Source: Bradyrhizobium sp.
Lineage (GTDB): Bacteria; Pseudomonadota; Alphaproteobacteria; Rhizobiales; Xanthobacteraceae
Length of the DNA: 63,594 bases
Direction: 5' to 3'
Assembly: GCF_030654605.1 (NCBI RefSeq)
Contig: NZ_JAURXB010000029.1
Coordinates: 1-63,594, forward strand
Part shown: in pieces, positions 34,758 through 44,564 of the stretch
Numbering within the stretch: position 1 is the first letter of the stretch
How the letters are laid out: every line of letters begins with the position of its first letter
The notes under the pieces: generated by a model
Told to the model about the DNA's origin: nothing
Databases searched by the model: none
Seen by the model: the letters and a program-made list of their open reading frames with translations, nothing else
Translations under genes and position numbers: made by a program

Positions 34758-35798
34758 ATGAATCTCGCCGATCTGAACAAAATTGCCCTGGCCATGGTGG
34801 CGCCGGGCAAGGGAATCCTCGCCGCCGACGAATCGTCCGGCACCATCAAGAAGCGCTTCGACGCCATCAAGGTCGAGTCGACCGAGCAGTCGCGCCGCGA
34901 CTATCGCGAAATGCTGTTCCGCTCCTCGGATGCGATGCGCCAGTACATCTCCGGCGTCATTCTCTATGACGAAACCATCTGGCAGGGCGCCGCGGACGGC
35001 ACGCCGCTGGTCCGGCTGATCGAACAATCCGGCGCCATCCCCGGCATCAAGGTCGACGAGGGAACCCAGGCCCTGCCCGGCTGTCCCGGCGAACTGGTCA
35101 CATCAGGGCTGGACAAGCTCGCCGAGCGGCTGAAGAAATATTACGAGCGCGGCGCCCGCTTCGCCAAATGGCGCGCGGTGGTCGATATCGGCGAGGGCAC
35201 TGGCGGCCCGGGCATCCCGTCGATGACCGCGATCCACGTCAATGCCCATGCGCTGGCGCGCTATGCCGCACTTTGCCAGGCCGCGCAGATCGTCCCGATC
35301 GTCGAGCCGGAAGTGCTGATGGACGGCGGCCACGATATCGACCGCTGCTATGAAGTGACGCAGCGCGTGCTCAACAAGACGTTCCAGGAATTGCGGATCC
35401 AGCGCGTCGCGCTGGAAGGCATGATCCTGAAACCCAACATGGTCATTTCCGGCAAGAAGTGTGCGAAGCAGGCCTCGGTCGAGGAGGTCGCGGAAAAGAC
35501 CATCCGGCTGCTGAAGGCGTGCGTACCGGCCGCGGTGCCCGGCATCGCCTTCCTGTCCGGCGGGCAATCCGACGAGGACGCCACCGCGCATCTGAGCGCG
35601 ATGAACCGGATCGGCAATCTTCCCTGGCAGCTCACCTTCTCCTATGGCCGGGCGCTGCAGGCGGCGCCGCAAAAGGCGTGGTCGGGCAAGGCGGAGAACG
35701 TCGCTGCCGGCCAAAGCGCCTTCACCCATCGCGCGCGGATGAATTCGCTCGCGAGCAAGGGCGAATGGAAGGCCGATCTCGAAAAGAAGGCGGCATAG
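34758..35798 (+). CDS. Fructose-bisphosphate aldolase, class I
   Basis: A 346-residue Schiff-base aldolase. Conserved segments: GKGILAADESSGTIKKRF, the Schiff-base lysine in EGMILKPNMV, and LSGGQSDEDATAHL. No metal site. CTCGGGAGGACGCACC gives a ribosome site for the ATG at 34758. The 127-bp gap after the class II gene may hold its own promoter. The two aldolases would catalyse the same reaction under different metal supply or in opposite flux directions. Confidence 0.95.
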   Translation: MNLADLNKIALAMVAPGKGILAADESSGTIKKRFDAIKVESTEQSRRDYREMLFRSSDAMRQYISGVILYDETIWQGAADGTPLVRLIEQSGAIPGIKVDEGTQALPGCPGELVTSGLDKLAERLKKYYERGARFAKWRAVVDIGEGTGGPGIPSMTAIHVNAHALARYAALCQAAQIVPIVEPEVLMDGGHDIDRCYEVTQRVLNKTFQELRIQRVALEGMILKPNMVISGKKCAKQASVEEVAEKTIRLLKACVPAAVPGIAFLSGGQSDEDATAHLSAMNRIGNLPWQLTFSYGRALQAAPQKAWSGKAENVAAGQSAFTHRARMNSLASKGEWKADLEKKAA

Positions 35799-35800
35799 AT

Positions 35801-36481
35801 TTGGCCACCAAACCCGTTCCGCCGCGCCCCGTGCCGCGTCTCTATCTCGCGACGCCGGAGGTGGACGATCCTACGGCGCTGGTGGCCAGCCTTCCCGGAC
35901 TGCTGGCGGGCGCCGACGTCGCCGCGGTGCTGCTGCGCCTTAAACCGACCGACCAGCGCACCATGATCTCCAGGATCAAGGCGCTGGCGCCCGCGATCCA
36001 GGACGGCGGCGCGGCGCTCCTGCTCGACGGCCATGTCGAGATGGTCGCCCGCGCCGGCGCCGATGGCGCGCATGTGACCGGCATCGAGGCGCTGGCGGAG
36101 GCCATGCCGTCGCTGAAACCCGACCGTATCGCCGGCGTCGGCGGCCTGCCGACACGGCACGATTCGATGGCCGCGGGCGAAGCCGGCGCGGATTACGTGC
36201 TGTTCGGCGAACCGGATGCGCAAGGGCAGAGGCCTGCGGTCGAGGCGATCGCCGAGCGCCTCGAATGGTGGGCCGAGCTGTTCGAGCCGCCCTGCGTCGG
36301 CTATGCGGCGTCGCTGGAAGAAGCCCGCGAATTCGCCGCCGCCGGCGCGGATTTCGTCCTGGTCGGCGATTTCATCTGGGCCGATCCGCGCGGTGCCGCG
36401 GCGGCACTCGAGGATGCGGAACAGACCATCAGGCAAGCGCACGCCGCCACCTCCGGAAAAGTCAAAGCCGAACAGGGATAA
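35801..36481 (+). CDS. Divergent thiamine phosphate synthase-like TIM barrel
   Basis: A 226-residue protein with a TTG start 2 bp after the class I aldolase stop, and AGAAGG upstream. The ThiE-like pattern is visible but altered: LYLATPE for the usual LYLIT-D, VLLRLK for the phosphate-binding QLR-K region, LLLDGH for the normally conserved ND-R, while DGAHVTG and ADYVLFGEP fit the barrel. Loss of the ND-R residues makes ordinary thiamine phosphate synthase activity doubtful. Operon position links it to the aldolase rather than to thiamine genes. Confidence 0.75.
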   Translation: MATKPVPPRPVPRLYLATPEVDDPTALVASLPGLLAGADVAAVLLRLKPTDQRTMISRIKALAPAIQDGGAALLLDGHVEMVARAGADGAHVTGIEALAEAMPSLKPDRIAGVGGLPTRHDSMAAGEAGADYVLFGEPDAQGQRPAVEAIAERLEWWAELFEPPCVGYAASLEEAREFAAAGADFVLVGDFIWADPRGAAAALEDAEQTIRQAHAATSGKVKAEQG

Positions 36482-36489
36482 CGCCGGAA

Positions 36490-37611
36490 ATGAAGATCCT
36501 GCGCGCCCTATCAATATCAACGATTTTCCCGGCGGTTTTCCTGACGATTTTCCTGGCGGGTTTGCTGATGCTCCCGGCCAGCGCCATGGCGCAGACGCAG
36601 CTGCTGCCGCCTCCGGGCGCGCCAAAGCCGCTGCTGCCGCCCCCCGGGATGCCGGCGCCGGTGAAGAAGGAAAAGCCGAAACCGAAGCCGCCGGTGGCCG
36701 CCAAGAAACCCGCGACGCCGACGGCAACGCCGGTGCCGACGGCGACCGTGACGCCCGCCCCCGTGTTCGACGATCCCAACGTCGACCTGGTGTTCGGCGC
36801 CTATCAGCGCGGCCAATACAAGACCGCGTTCGATCTGGCGACCAACCGCGCGCAATTCAACGGCGATCCCAAGGCGATGACCATGCTCGGCGAACTCTAT
36901 GCCAACGGGCTGGGCGTCAAGCGCGACTACGCCAAGGCCGCCGAGTGGTACAAGCGCGCCGCCGGCGGCGGCGACCGCGAGGGCATGTTCGCGCTCGCCA
37001 TGTTCCGGCTCGCCGGCCGCGGCGGGCCGGTCAACCGCGAGGAGGCGGTCCAGCTGCTGGCGTCCGCAGCCAAGCTCGGCAATCCCAAGGCGGCCTATAA
37101 TCTGGCGCTGCTCTATCTCGACGGGCAGACGCTGCCGCAGGACGTCAAACGCGCCGCGGAGCTGCTCCGTGTCGCCGCCGACGCCGGCAATCCGGAAGCG
37201 CAATATGCGCTCGCCACCTTCTACAAGGAGGGCACCGGCGTGCCCAAGGACATCGACAAGGCGGTGCGGCTGCTGCAGGCGGCCTCATTGGCCGGCAACG
37301 TCGACGCCGAGGTCGAATACGCCATCGCGCTGTTCAACGGCACCGGAACCCCGAAGAACGAGGCCGCCGCGGTGGCGCTGCTGAGCAAGGCGGCCAGGCA
37401 GAACAGCCCGATCGCGCAAAACCGCCTCGCGCGCGTGCTGGTGTACGGCCAGGGCGTACCAATGGACAAGATCGAAGGCTTGAAATGGCACATTGTTGCG
37501 AAAACCGCCGGCAAAGGCGATCCCGCGCTCGACGAGGCGCTCGCCGCCCTCAGCCCCGAAGACCGCAGCAAGGCCCAGGATGCCGCCCGCAAATGGCTAG
37601 GCACCAGATGA
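36490..37611 (+). CDS. Exported Sel1-repeat protein
   Basis: A 373-residue protein with a Sec signal (about residues 1-35, ending PASAMAQ), then a proline/lysine-rich linker that may cross the cell wall (LLPPPGAPKPLLPPPGMPAP), then about seven Sel1-type repeats of 36 residues (AMTMLGELYANGLGVKRDYA, AQYALATFYKEGTGVPKDID). Sel1 domains are solenoids for protein-protein contacts. It starts 8 bp after the ThiE-like gene. Partner unknown. Confidence 0.88.
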   Translation: MKILRALSISTIFPAVFLTIFLAGLLMLPASAMAQTQLLPPPGAPKPLLPPPGMPAPVKKEKPKPKPPVAAKKPATPTATPVPTATVTPAPVFDDPNVDLVFGAYQRGQYKTAFDLATNRAQFNGDPKAMTMLGELYANGLGVKRDYAKAAEWYKRAAGGGDREGMFALAMFRLAGRGGPVNREEAVQLLASAAKLGNPKAAYNLALLYLDGQTLPQDVKRAAELLRVAADAGNPEAQYALATFYKEGTGVPKDIDKAVRLLQAASLAGNVDAEVEYAIALFNGTGTPKNEAAAVALLSKAARQNSPIAQNRLARVLVYGQGVPMDKIEGLKWHIVAKTAGKGDPALDEALAALSPEDRSKAQDAARKWLGTR

Positions 37612-37700
37612 TCCGCCTTGACGCCACCACACCGGCAGGGCACCCAATCCGAAGCCGATGACGGCCTCGGCCGTCTCCCCTCATTTCACAAGCCGGTATC

Positions 37701-38495
37701 ATGCTGCAATCAGCCCTTATGAACGTCATGGTCAAGGCCGCGCGCCGCGCCGGCCGCAGCCTCAAGCGCGACCTCGGCGAGATCGAGAACCTGCAGGTGT
37801 CGCTGAAGGGCCCGGCCAATTTCGTCTCGCTGGCCGACAAGCGCGCCGAGGAAATGCTGCTGACTGACCTGTTGAAGGCGCGGCCGGGTTACGGCTTCAT
37901 CGGCGAGGAAGGCGGCGCCCGTATCGGCGACGACAAGACCCATACCTGGATCGTCGACCCGCTCGACGGCACCACCAACTTCCTGCACGGCATTCCGCAA
38001 TTCGCGATCTCGATCGGCCTGCAGCGCGAGGGCACCATCATCGCCGGCGTGATCTACAATCCCGCCAATGACGAGCTCTACACCGCCGAGCGCGGCAAGG
38101 GCGCCTTCCTCAACGACCAGCGGCTGCGCGTCGCCGGCCGCCGCCAGCTTAACGACTGCGTGATCGCCTGCGGCCTGCCGCATATCGGCCGCGGCGACCA
38201 CGAGCTGTCGCGGCTGGAAATGACCGCGATCCAGAACAAGGTGGCGGGCCTGCGCCGGTTCGGCGCCGCCTCCCTCGACATGGCCTTCGTCGCCGCCGGC
38301 CGCCTCGACGGCTACTGGGAACGCAACCTGCAGCCCTGGGACATGGCCGCCGGCCAGATCCTCATCCGCGAAGCCGGCGGCACGGTGAGCGGGATCGAGG
38401 GCGACGATGATCCGCTGAAGACGGGGGACCTGATCTGCGGCAACGAGTTCGTGCATGCGGAGTTGGTGAAGATTTTGAGGCCGTTGGGGAAGTAG
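37701..38495 (+). CDS. Inositol monophosphatase family protein (SuhB-like)
   Basis: A 264-residue Mg-dependent phosphatase. Signatures: GFIGEEGG, WIVDPLDGTTNFLHGIP and WDMAAGQILIREAGG, which hold the metal-binding acidic residues. SuhB-type members act on inositol phosphates or, in E. coli, on rRNA transcription complexes. GGTATC precedes the ATG; an MNVM start 12 codons downstream is possible. Confidence 0.92.
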   Translation: MLQSALMNVMVKAARRAGRSLKRDLGEIENLQVSLKGPANFVSLADKRAEEMLLTDLLKARPGYGFIGEEGGARIGDDKTHTWIVDPLDGTTNFLHGIPQFAISIGLQREGTIIAGVIYNPANDELYTAERGKGAFLNDQRLRVAGRRQLNDCVIACGLPHIGRGDHELSRLEMTAIQNKVAGLRRFGAASLDMAFVAAGRLDGYWERNLQPWDMAAGQILIREAGGTVSGIEGDDDPLKTGDLICGNEFVHAELVKILRPLGK

Positions 38496-38514
38496 GGGCG
38501 AACGATTCTTGCTC

Positions 38515-38599
38515 GTCATGCGCTGGCTTGACCCGCGCATCCATCAATCGTCGAAAATGTTCTTAATGGATGGATTGCCGGGTCAAGCCCGGCAATGAC
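38515..38599. repeat. Intergenic palindromic repeat, GTCATGCGCTGGCTTGACCC variant
   Basis: Left GTCATGCGCTGGCTTGACCC and right GGGTCAAGCCCGGCAATGAC form a long stem with loop pair CCATCAAT/TGGATGGATTG. It sits between two convergent genes, 4 bp from the efflux pump stop, and may serve both 3' ends. Confidence 0.85.
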
Positions 38600-38602
38600 G
38601 AG

Positions 38603-41600
38603 TCATTGCACAGGCTTCGTCGTCACCTCTGGCTCCGGCGTCACCGGTTTCGGCTCCCGGTCCCCCGCCAGCACCCGCTGCACGACCACGAAGAACACCG
38701 GCACCATCAGCAGCGCCAGGATCACCACGGCGATCATGCCGCCCATCACGCTGGTGCCGAGCGCCTGCTGGCTGGCGCCGCCGGCGCCGCTTGCGATCAC
38801 CATCGGCAGCACGCCGCAGACGAAGGCGAGGCCGGTCATCAGGATCGGGCGGAAGCGCAGGGCACAGGCTTCGACTGTGGCCTCGATCAGCGGCTTGCCC
38901 TGGGCGCGCAGATCTTTTGCAAACTCGATGATGAGGATGGCGTCCTTGGCGGCGAGGCCGATGATGGTGATCAGGCCCACCGTAAAATAGACGTCGTTGG
39001 GCAGGCCGCGCATGGTCGCCGCCAGCACCGCGCCGCAGATGCCGAGCGGCACCGTCAGCAGCACCGCCAGCGGAATGGTCCAGCTCTCATAGAGTGCGGC
39101 GAGACAGAGGAACACCACCAGCAAGGACAGAGCGAGCAGGATCGGCGCCTGCGAGCCCGACAGTTTTTCCTGCAGGCTTTGCCCGGTCCACTCGAAACCG
39201 AAGCCGCGCGGCAGCCGGCCCGCGAGCCGCTCCATCTCGGCGATGGCGTCGCCCGAGGTGAAGCCGGGCCTGGCTTCGCCGCTGATGCGCACCGCGGGAT
39301 AGTAATTGAATCCGGCGATCTGGGTCGGGCCTTTCGACCACTCCACCGTGGTGAAGGCGGACAGCGGCACCAGCTGGCCGCGGCTGTTCTTGACGTTGTA
39401 ATTGAGGATGTCGTCGGCGTTCATGCGGCTGGTGTCGACCGCCTGCACGATCACCCGCTGCATCCGGCCGCGGTTCGGAAAGTCGTTGATGTAGTTCGAT
39501 CCGAGATTGGTGGAGATCGTGTTGTTGATGTCCTCGAAGGTAACGCCGAAGGCGCCGGCCTTCTCGCGGTCGATCGCGAGATTGACCTGCGGTCCCGCCG
39601 GCAGACCTTCGACGAAGACCTTCTGCAGCACCCGGCTCGCATTGGCTTCCGATATCAGGCGGTCGGCGGCGGCGACCAGCGCGGGATAGCCCTTCTGGCC
39701 GCGGTCCTGCAGGCGGAACGAGAAGCCGGAAGAATTGCCGAGGTTGTCGATCGGCGGCGGCTGCAGCGCGGAAATCTTGGCGTCGCGAATCGAAGAGAGG
39801 TCGCGGTTGATGTCGGCGACGATGGCGGCCGCGGAATCCTTCGCGCCACGCTCCGACCAGTCCTTCAGCGTGATGAAGGCCTGCGCGGTGTTGATGCCCT
39901 GGCCGAGGAAGCTGAAGCCGGTCAGGAACGTGACGGATTCGACGCCGGCGCGCTGCGCCAGGTATTTTTCCACCTTCTCGACCGCGGCCTCGGTGCGCGC
40001 ATACGAGGAGTCGGCCGGCGTCTGCACGTCAGTCGTGATAAATCCCTGATCGTCGACGGGAAGAAAGCCGCCGGGCAGGCGCAGGAAACCCCAGCTCAGT
40101 CCGATCAGAAGGGCTGCGTAGATCAACATCAACCGTCCGGTGCGCTTTAGCGACCAGCCCACGGTGCCGGCATAGCGGACCTTGACGCTTTCGAGCACGC
40201 GATTGAACCAGCCGAACACGCCCTTGCGGGCGTGGCCATGGCCGGCCTCGACCGGCTTCAGCAGCGTCGCGCACAAAGCCGGCGTCAGCGACATCGCCAG
40301 CAGCGCCGAAAAGCCTATTGCCGCGACCATGGTGACCGAGAACTGGCGGTAGATGATGCCGACCGATCCCGGGAAGAACGCCATCGGCAGGAACACGGCG
40401 ATCAGCACCAGCGTGATGCCGATGATGGCGCTCGATATCTGCGACATCGCCTTGCGGGTGGCTTCCTTCGGCGGCAGTCCCTCCTCCGACATGATGCGCT
40501 CGACATTCTCGACCACGACGATGGCGTCGTCGACCAGAATACCCACTGCCAGCACCATGCCGAACATGGTCAGCATGTTGATCGAATAGCCCACGGCCAG
40601 CAGGATCGCGCAGGTGCCGAGCAGCGCCACCGGCACCACGATGGTCGGAATGATGGTGTAGCGGATGTTCTGCAGGAACAGGAACATCACGATGAACACC
40701 AGCACCACCGCCTCGACCAGCGTCATCAGCACCTTCTCGATCGAGGCCTTCACGACGGGGGTGATGTTGTAGGGAATTTCGTAGGCGATATTGGCCGGAA
40801 AGAACTTCGACAGCTCCTTCATCTTGGCTTCGACCGCGCTGGCGGTGGCCAGCGCGTTGCCGCTCGGCGACAGCAGCACCGACAGACCGGCGGTCGGCTC
40901 GCCGTTGAGCCGGGTGTTGAACTGATAGCTCAGGCCGCCGATCTCGAGCCGGGCGACATCGCGCAAGCGCACCGTCGATCCATCGGCATTGGCCCGCAGA
41001 ATGATGGCGCCGAATTCGTCCGGCGAGGAGAGCTGGCCCTTGACCAGCACCAGCGCCGAAATCTTCTGGTCCGCCGTGCTCGGCTCGGCGCCGATGCTGC
41101 CCGATGCGACCTGGGCATTCTGCGCCGTGATCGCCTTGTTGACGTCGTCGACCGTGAGGCCGTAGCCGACCAGTTTCGCCGGATCGATCCAGATTCTCAA
41201 GGACCGCTCGGTGGAATACAGCGTGGCGCGGCCGACGCCGGGAATGCGCCTGATCTCACCGAGCACGCTGCGGATCATGAAATCGCCGAGCCCGACTTCG
41301 TCGAGGCTCTTGTCGGTCGACTTCAGCGTGATGATCTGCAGCACCGCGCTGGAGGCTTCCTCGATCAGGATGCCCTGCTGGATCACCGCGCGGGGAAGCC
41401 GTGCCTCGACCCGCTTGATTCGGTTCTGCACTTCGACCGACGCCGTTCCGGTATCGGTGCCCGGCACGAAGTTGGCGATGATCTCGACCTGCCCCAGCGA
41501 ATCGCTGGTGGATTCGAAGTTCAGGATGCCGTTGGCGCCGTTCAGCTCTTCCTCGATCAGCCGCGTCACGCTGTTGTAGAGGTTTTCCGGCGAGGCGCCG

Positions 41601-41749
41601 GGATAGCTGGTCGAGATCGAGATCGAGGGCGGCGCGATGATCGGATACTGCGCCACCGCGAGCAGCGGAATCGAGATGGCGCCGATCAGACAGATGAAAA
41701 GCGCGACGACCCAGGCGAAGATCGGCCTGTCGATGAAGAAGCTGGGCAT
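38603..41749 (-). CDS. RND multidrug efflux permease (AcrB/MexF type)
   Basis: A 1048-residue inner-membrane transporter of the HAE-1 family. Twelve membrane helices flank two large periplasmic loops. The proton-relay motif [18 protein letters not shown] in helix 4 is intact, and the N-terminus [20 protein letters not shown] is typical. The C-terminal tail is short. It exports drugs or solvents by proton antiport, using the adaptor encoded just upstream and an outer-membrane channel not in this window. No local repressor gene is adjacent. Confidence 0.96.
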   Translation of the reverse strand: MPSFFIDRPIFAWVVALFICLIGAISIPLLAVAQYPIIAPPSISISTSYPGASPENLYNSVTRLIEEELNGANGILNFESTSDSLGQVEIIANFVPGTDTGTASVEVQNRIKRVEARLPRAVIQQGILIEEASSAVLQIITLKSTDKSLDEVGLGDFMIRSVLGEIRRIPGVGRATLYSTERSLRIWIDPAKLVGYGLTVDDVNKAITAQNAQVASGSIGAEPSTADQKISALVLVKGQLSSPDEFGAIILRANADGSTVRLRDVARLEIGGLSYQFNTRLNGEPTAGLSVLLSPSGNALATASAVEAKMKELSKFFPANIAYEIPYNITPVVKASIEKVLMTLVEAVVLVFIVMFLFLQNIRYTIIPTIVVPVALLGTCAILLAVGYSINMLTMFGMVLAVGILVDDAIVVVENVERIMSEEGLPPKEATRKAMSQISSAIIGITLVLIAVFLPMAFFPGSVGIIYRQFSVTMVAAIGFSALLAMSLTPALCATLLKPVEAGHGHARKGVFGWFNRVLESVKVRYAGTVGWSLKRTGRLMLIYAALLIGLSWGFLRLPGGFLPVDDQGFITTDVQTPADSSYARTEAAVEKVEKYLAQRAGVESVTFLTGFSFLGQGINTAQAFITLKDWSERGAKDSAAAIVADINRDLSSIRDAKISALQPPPIDNLGNSSGFSFRLQDRGQKGYPALVAAADRLISEANASRVLQKVFVEGLPAGPQVNLAIDREKAGAFGVTFEDINNTISTNLGSNYINDFPNRGRMQRVIVQAVDTSRMNADDILNYNVKNSRGQLVPLSAFTTVEWSKGPTQIAGFNYYPAVRISGEARPGFTSGDAIAEMERLAGRLPRGFGFEWTGQSLQEKLSGSQAPILLALSLLVVFLCLAALYESWTIPLAVLLTVPLGICGAVLAATMRGLPNDVYFTVGLITIIGLAAKDAILIIEFAKDLRAQGKPLIEATVEACALRFRPILMTGLAFVCGVLPMVIASGAGGASQQALGTSVMGGMIAVVILALLMVPVFFVVVQRVLAGDREPKPVTPEPEVTTKPVQ

Positions 41750-41755
41750 CGACCG

Positions 41756-42958
41756 TTACCGGTGCGCCTGCTTGGTCTGCCTTGCCGTTTCGGTGTCGGC
41801 CGAGGCGTCGCCTTCGGTAAACACCTGCGGCCTGACCTTGTCGCCGGCGGCGAACTTCTGGAAGCCCTCGACCACGACCTTGTCACCGGCCTTCAGTCCT
41901 TCGGTCACGAACCACTGGCCGTCCTGCATCGACCCGGTACGCACCGGCTGCACCGCGACGCGGTTGTCGTCCTTGACCACGAACACTTCGCTGCCGCCGC
42001 CGCCGTTGCGCTGGATCGCCTGCTGCGGCAACGCGATCGCATCGGTGTCGATGCCCTGCTCGATCAGCACGCGGACATACATGCCCGGCAACAGCTCGCG
42101 CTTCGGATTGGGAAATTCGCCGCGCAACGTCACCTGCCCGGTATGGGCATCCACCCTAGCGTCCGAGAACAGCAATTTTCCGGGCGAGGCGTACACCGTG
42201 CCGTCATCCAGCACCAGGCGAACCCTGGCCATGTCGGGCGCGATGCGATCGAGTTCGCCGCTCTCGAGCGAGCGCCGCAGCTGATTGAGTTCGGTGACCG
42301 ATTGCGTGAAGTCGGCATAGATCGGATCGAGCTGCTGAATGGTCGCGAGGTTGGTCTCGTTCTGCACCACGAGGGCGCCTTCGCTGACCAGTGCGGCGCC
42401 GACCACCCCGTGGATCGGGGCGCGGATGGTGGCGTAGCTCAGATTGAGTTTGGCGCGCGCGACTTCGGCCTTGCGTCCCTCGACCTCGGCTTCGGCCTGC
42501 CGCAGGTTGCCGATGGCTTTTTCATTCTCCGCCTCGGAGGTGGCTTTCTGACTCGTCAGCGTCGCTATTCGCCGCGCCTGCTGCGACGCCTGGTCGAATG
42601 CCGCAACGGCCTTGGAGAGCGCCGCCTCGCTGGACTGTACTTCGACCTCGAACGGCCGCGGATCGATCCGGTAGAGCGGATCGCCGGCATGGACCTCGCT
42701 GCCCTGATTGAACAGGCGCTCGATGACGATGCCGGAAACGCGCGGACGCACGTCGGAAACCCGGGTCGGCGCGACGCGCCCCGGCAATTCGCGCACCAGC
42801 GCGCGTGACTGCGGTCTGATGGAGACGATGCTGACGTCGGGATCGGAGGTCTGGGCTGCCGCGACCGCGGAAGAAGGTTCATTGCAACCGCTGAGAAGCG
42901 GCGCCATCGCCGCCAACATCAAGGCGATGCCCGCCGATTGCGTGCGAAATCCAGTCAT
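41756..42958 (-). CDS. RND efflux periplasmic adaptor lipoprotein
   Basis: A 400-residue membrane-fusion protein. A lipoprotein signal ends in the lipobox LSGC with Cys25. Next come lipoyl-like halves flanking an alpha-hairpin (AVAAFDQASQQARRIATL...ATSEAENEKAIGNLRQAE) and beta-barrel and membrane-proximal domains. It starts at 42958 (MTGFRTQSAG) and ends 6 bp before the pump gene; the two form one operon. Confidence 0.94.
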   Translation of the reverse strand: MTGFRTQSAGIALMLAAMAPLLSGCNEPSSAVAAAQTSDPDVSIVSIRPQSRALVRELPGRVAPTRVSDVRPRVSGIVIERLFNQGSEVHAGDPLYRIDPRPFEVEVQSSEAALSKAVAAFDQASQQARRIATLTSQKATSEAENEKAIGNLRQAEAEVEGRKAEVARAKLNLSYATIRAPIHGVVGAALVSEGALVVQNETNLATIQQLDPIYADFTQSVTELNQLRRSLESGELDRIAPDMARVRLVLDDGTVYASPGKLLFSDARVDAHTGQVTLRGEFPNPKRELLPGMYVRVLIEQGIDTDAIALPQQAIQRNGGGGSEVFVVKDDNRVAVQPVRTGSMQDGQWFVTEGLKAGDKVVVEGFQKFAAGDKVRPQVFTEGDASADTETARQTKQAHR

Positions 42959-43150
42959 GAAAGGGGTCGCCCCAAGTTTGAGTTCGGCGCGGATTGCGTT
43001 TCCGTCCGGTGCGGGCCTCAACGACACCGCTCTCTTGGCATCAAGTTAGATCAGTTTTGTTGCGATGCAATACGTTTCGCGGCGGCTCAATGTCACAGTC
43101 CTTTAGAGCCTTGAAAGAACGGGATTTTCCGGTCCTCACTCGATCGTGAA

Positions 43151-44206
43151 TCAAATCGATTCCCGCTTCGAACCGTGAGTTCCACCAGCGGCCTTCATGC
43201 GGTAATGGCTGACGCCCCACTCGCTGCCTTCGGCGTAGCCGAACAGCCCGGATGTGGCGAGGAAGAACCAGCGCCAGCGCCGCATCCACAGCGGCGTATC
43301 GTTGCCGTACACGCCGCGCAGGATGCCCTCGATCTCATCTTGGTGCCCATCGAAATTGGCAAGCCAGTCGAGCGCGGTGCGCTGATAATGCGTGCCGCTC
43401 CAGCGCCATTCCTTCTCGACCTCGAACAGGTCGGCATATTGCCGGATCAAATGATGGCTCGGCATCATCCCGCCGGAGAAAAAATGCGGCGCGACCCAGT
43501 CTTCGCCGTCGGCACGATCGAACAAATAGGCGCCCGAGCGATGAGTGGGGATGTGCATGAACAAGCGCCCGTCGGGCTTCAGCCATGACCGCACCCTGGT
43601 CATCAATTCGCGCCAGTTCATGATGTGCTCGAACAGTTCGACCGACACGATGCGGTCGAATGGCTGTCCCGGATCGAATACGTTCATGTCGGCGGTAACC
43701 ACGCGAACATTCTTCAATCCGCGCGATGCCGCCGCCTGCTCGATATATTGGCGCTGCGACGGCGAATTCGACACCGCGGTGATCTCCGCATTTGGAAACC
43801 GCCGCGCCACCGACAGCGCCAGCGAACCCCAGCCGCAGCCGAGTTCGAGGATCGCCTGCCCGTCGGCGAGATCGGCGTGCTCGATGGTCTGGCGCAGCGC
43901 TTCTTCCTCGGCCTCCTGCAGTGTCGATGCCGGCTCCTTGTAGAAACATGACGAGTATTTGCGGTTCGGGCCGAGCACCTGCGCGAAGAACGTCGCCGGC
44001 ACTTGATGATGCCGGGCATCGGCTTCGGTGTGATCGGCGATGGCGCGATTTGCCATGGCGCCAGCGAACGCCGCGTCGCTCGAAGCGCCGGCGCCGGCGA
44101 GCCGCGTTGCGGTGCGCGAGCACAGCCGCTGGATCGCGGCGCGAATGATGACGTCAGGCAGCGGCACCCGTTCGGCCGTGCCTATCATTCTGGAAACGAA
44201 GCTCAT
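43151..44206 (-). CDS. Cyclopropane-fatty-acyl-phospholipid synthase-like methyltransferase
   Basis: A 351-residue SAM-dependent methyltransferase. The SAM motif is AILELGCGWGSLALSVAR, followed by NSPSQRQYIE, SVELFEHIMNW and the substrate-region YSSCFYKEP. The N-terminal part is shorter than in canonical CFA synthases (about 380-400 residues). It would methylate unsaturated acyl chains or a related lipid. AGGGAGCGGTCAC gives a strong ribosome site for the ATG at 44206. Confidence 0.88.
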   Translation of the reverse strand: MSFVSRMIGTAERVPLPDVIIRAAIQRLCSRTATRLAGAGASSDAAFAGAMANRAIADHTEADARHHQVPATFFAQVLGPNRKYSSCFYKEPASTLQEAEEEALRQTIEHADLADGQAILELGCGWGSLALSVARRFPNAEITAVSNSPSQRQYIEQAAASRGLKNVRVVTADMNVFDPGQPFDRIVSVELFEHIMNWRELMTRVRSWLKPDGRLFMHIPTHRSGAYLFDRADGEDWVAPHFFSGGMMPSHHLIRQYADLFEVEKEWRWSGTHYQRTALDWLANFDGHQDEIEGILRGVYGNDTPLWMRRWRWFFLATSGLFGYAEGSEWGVSHYRMKAAGGTHGSKRESI

Positions 44207-44564
44207 GTGACCGCTCCCTGGTGGCGTGGCAGGCATCGCGAAGGTCGTCGGCGATTCCCGTCCGTCGCACTGCAATATGGCGACCGAGCCGCAGCGGATC
44301 GGTCGCCACCAGGGCTGCGATCAGCCATTGCCGAGGGTCGCGAGCGACAGCGCGAGCGCTCCGAGCTACCCAACCGTCATGCGAAATCCCTGATATCCGC
44401 GCTAGACACCGCACATTCATGAACTACGCTCCTAACCAAGCCCCGGTTTCACCCTGGGTTCCACAGTCCACCCCGGATCCGGGGCGTATCTGAGCTTTTC
44501 TCCCGGCCCCGCTGTGCCATATTCGGGCTCGAAACCGGTTCCTCGCAACGGATGACACCGAAAA
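44207..44564. other. Gene-free 358-bp region between divergent genes
   Basis: No credible coding sequence. It must hold the promoters for the CFA-like gene (minus) and the MotA-like gene (plus). One 14-bp perfect palindrome CCCCGGATCCGGGG is at 44471-44484, and GACCG/CGGTC arms flank a small hairpin near 44281. No clear -35/-10 pair could be assigned. Confidence 0.5.

Noticed and set aside
44207..44564. Riboswitch or tRNA in the gap between the methyltransferase and the MotA-like gene
   Set aside because: No cloverleaf, no conserved riboswitch core and no convincing long-range pairing could be found by eye.
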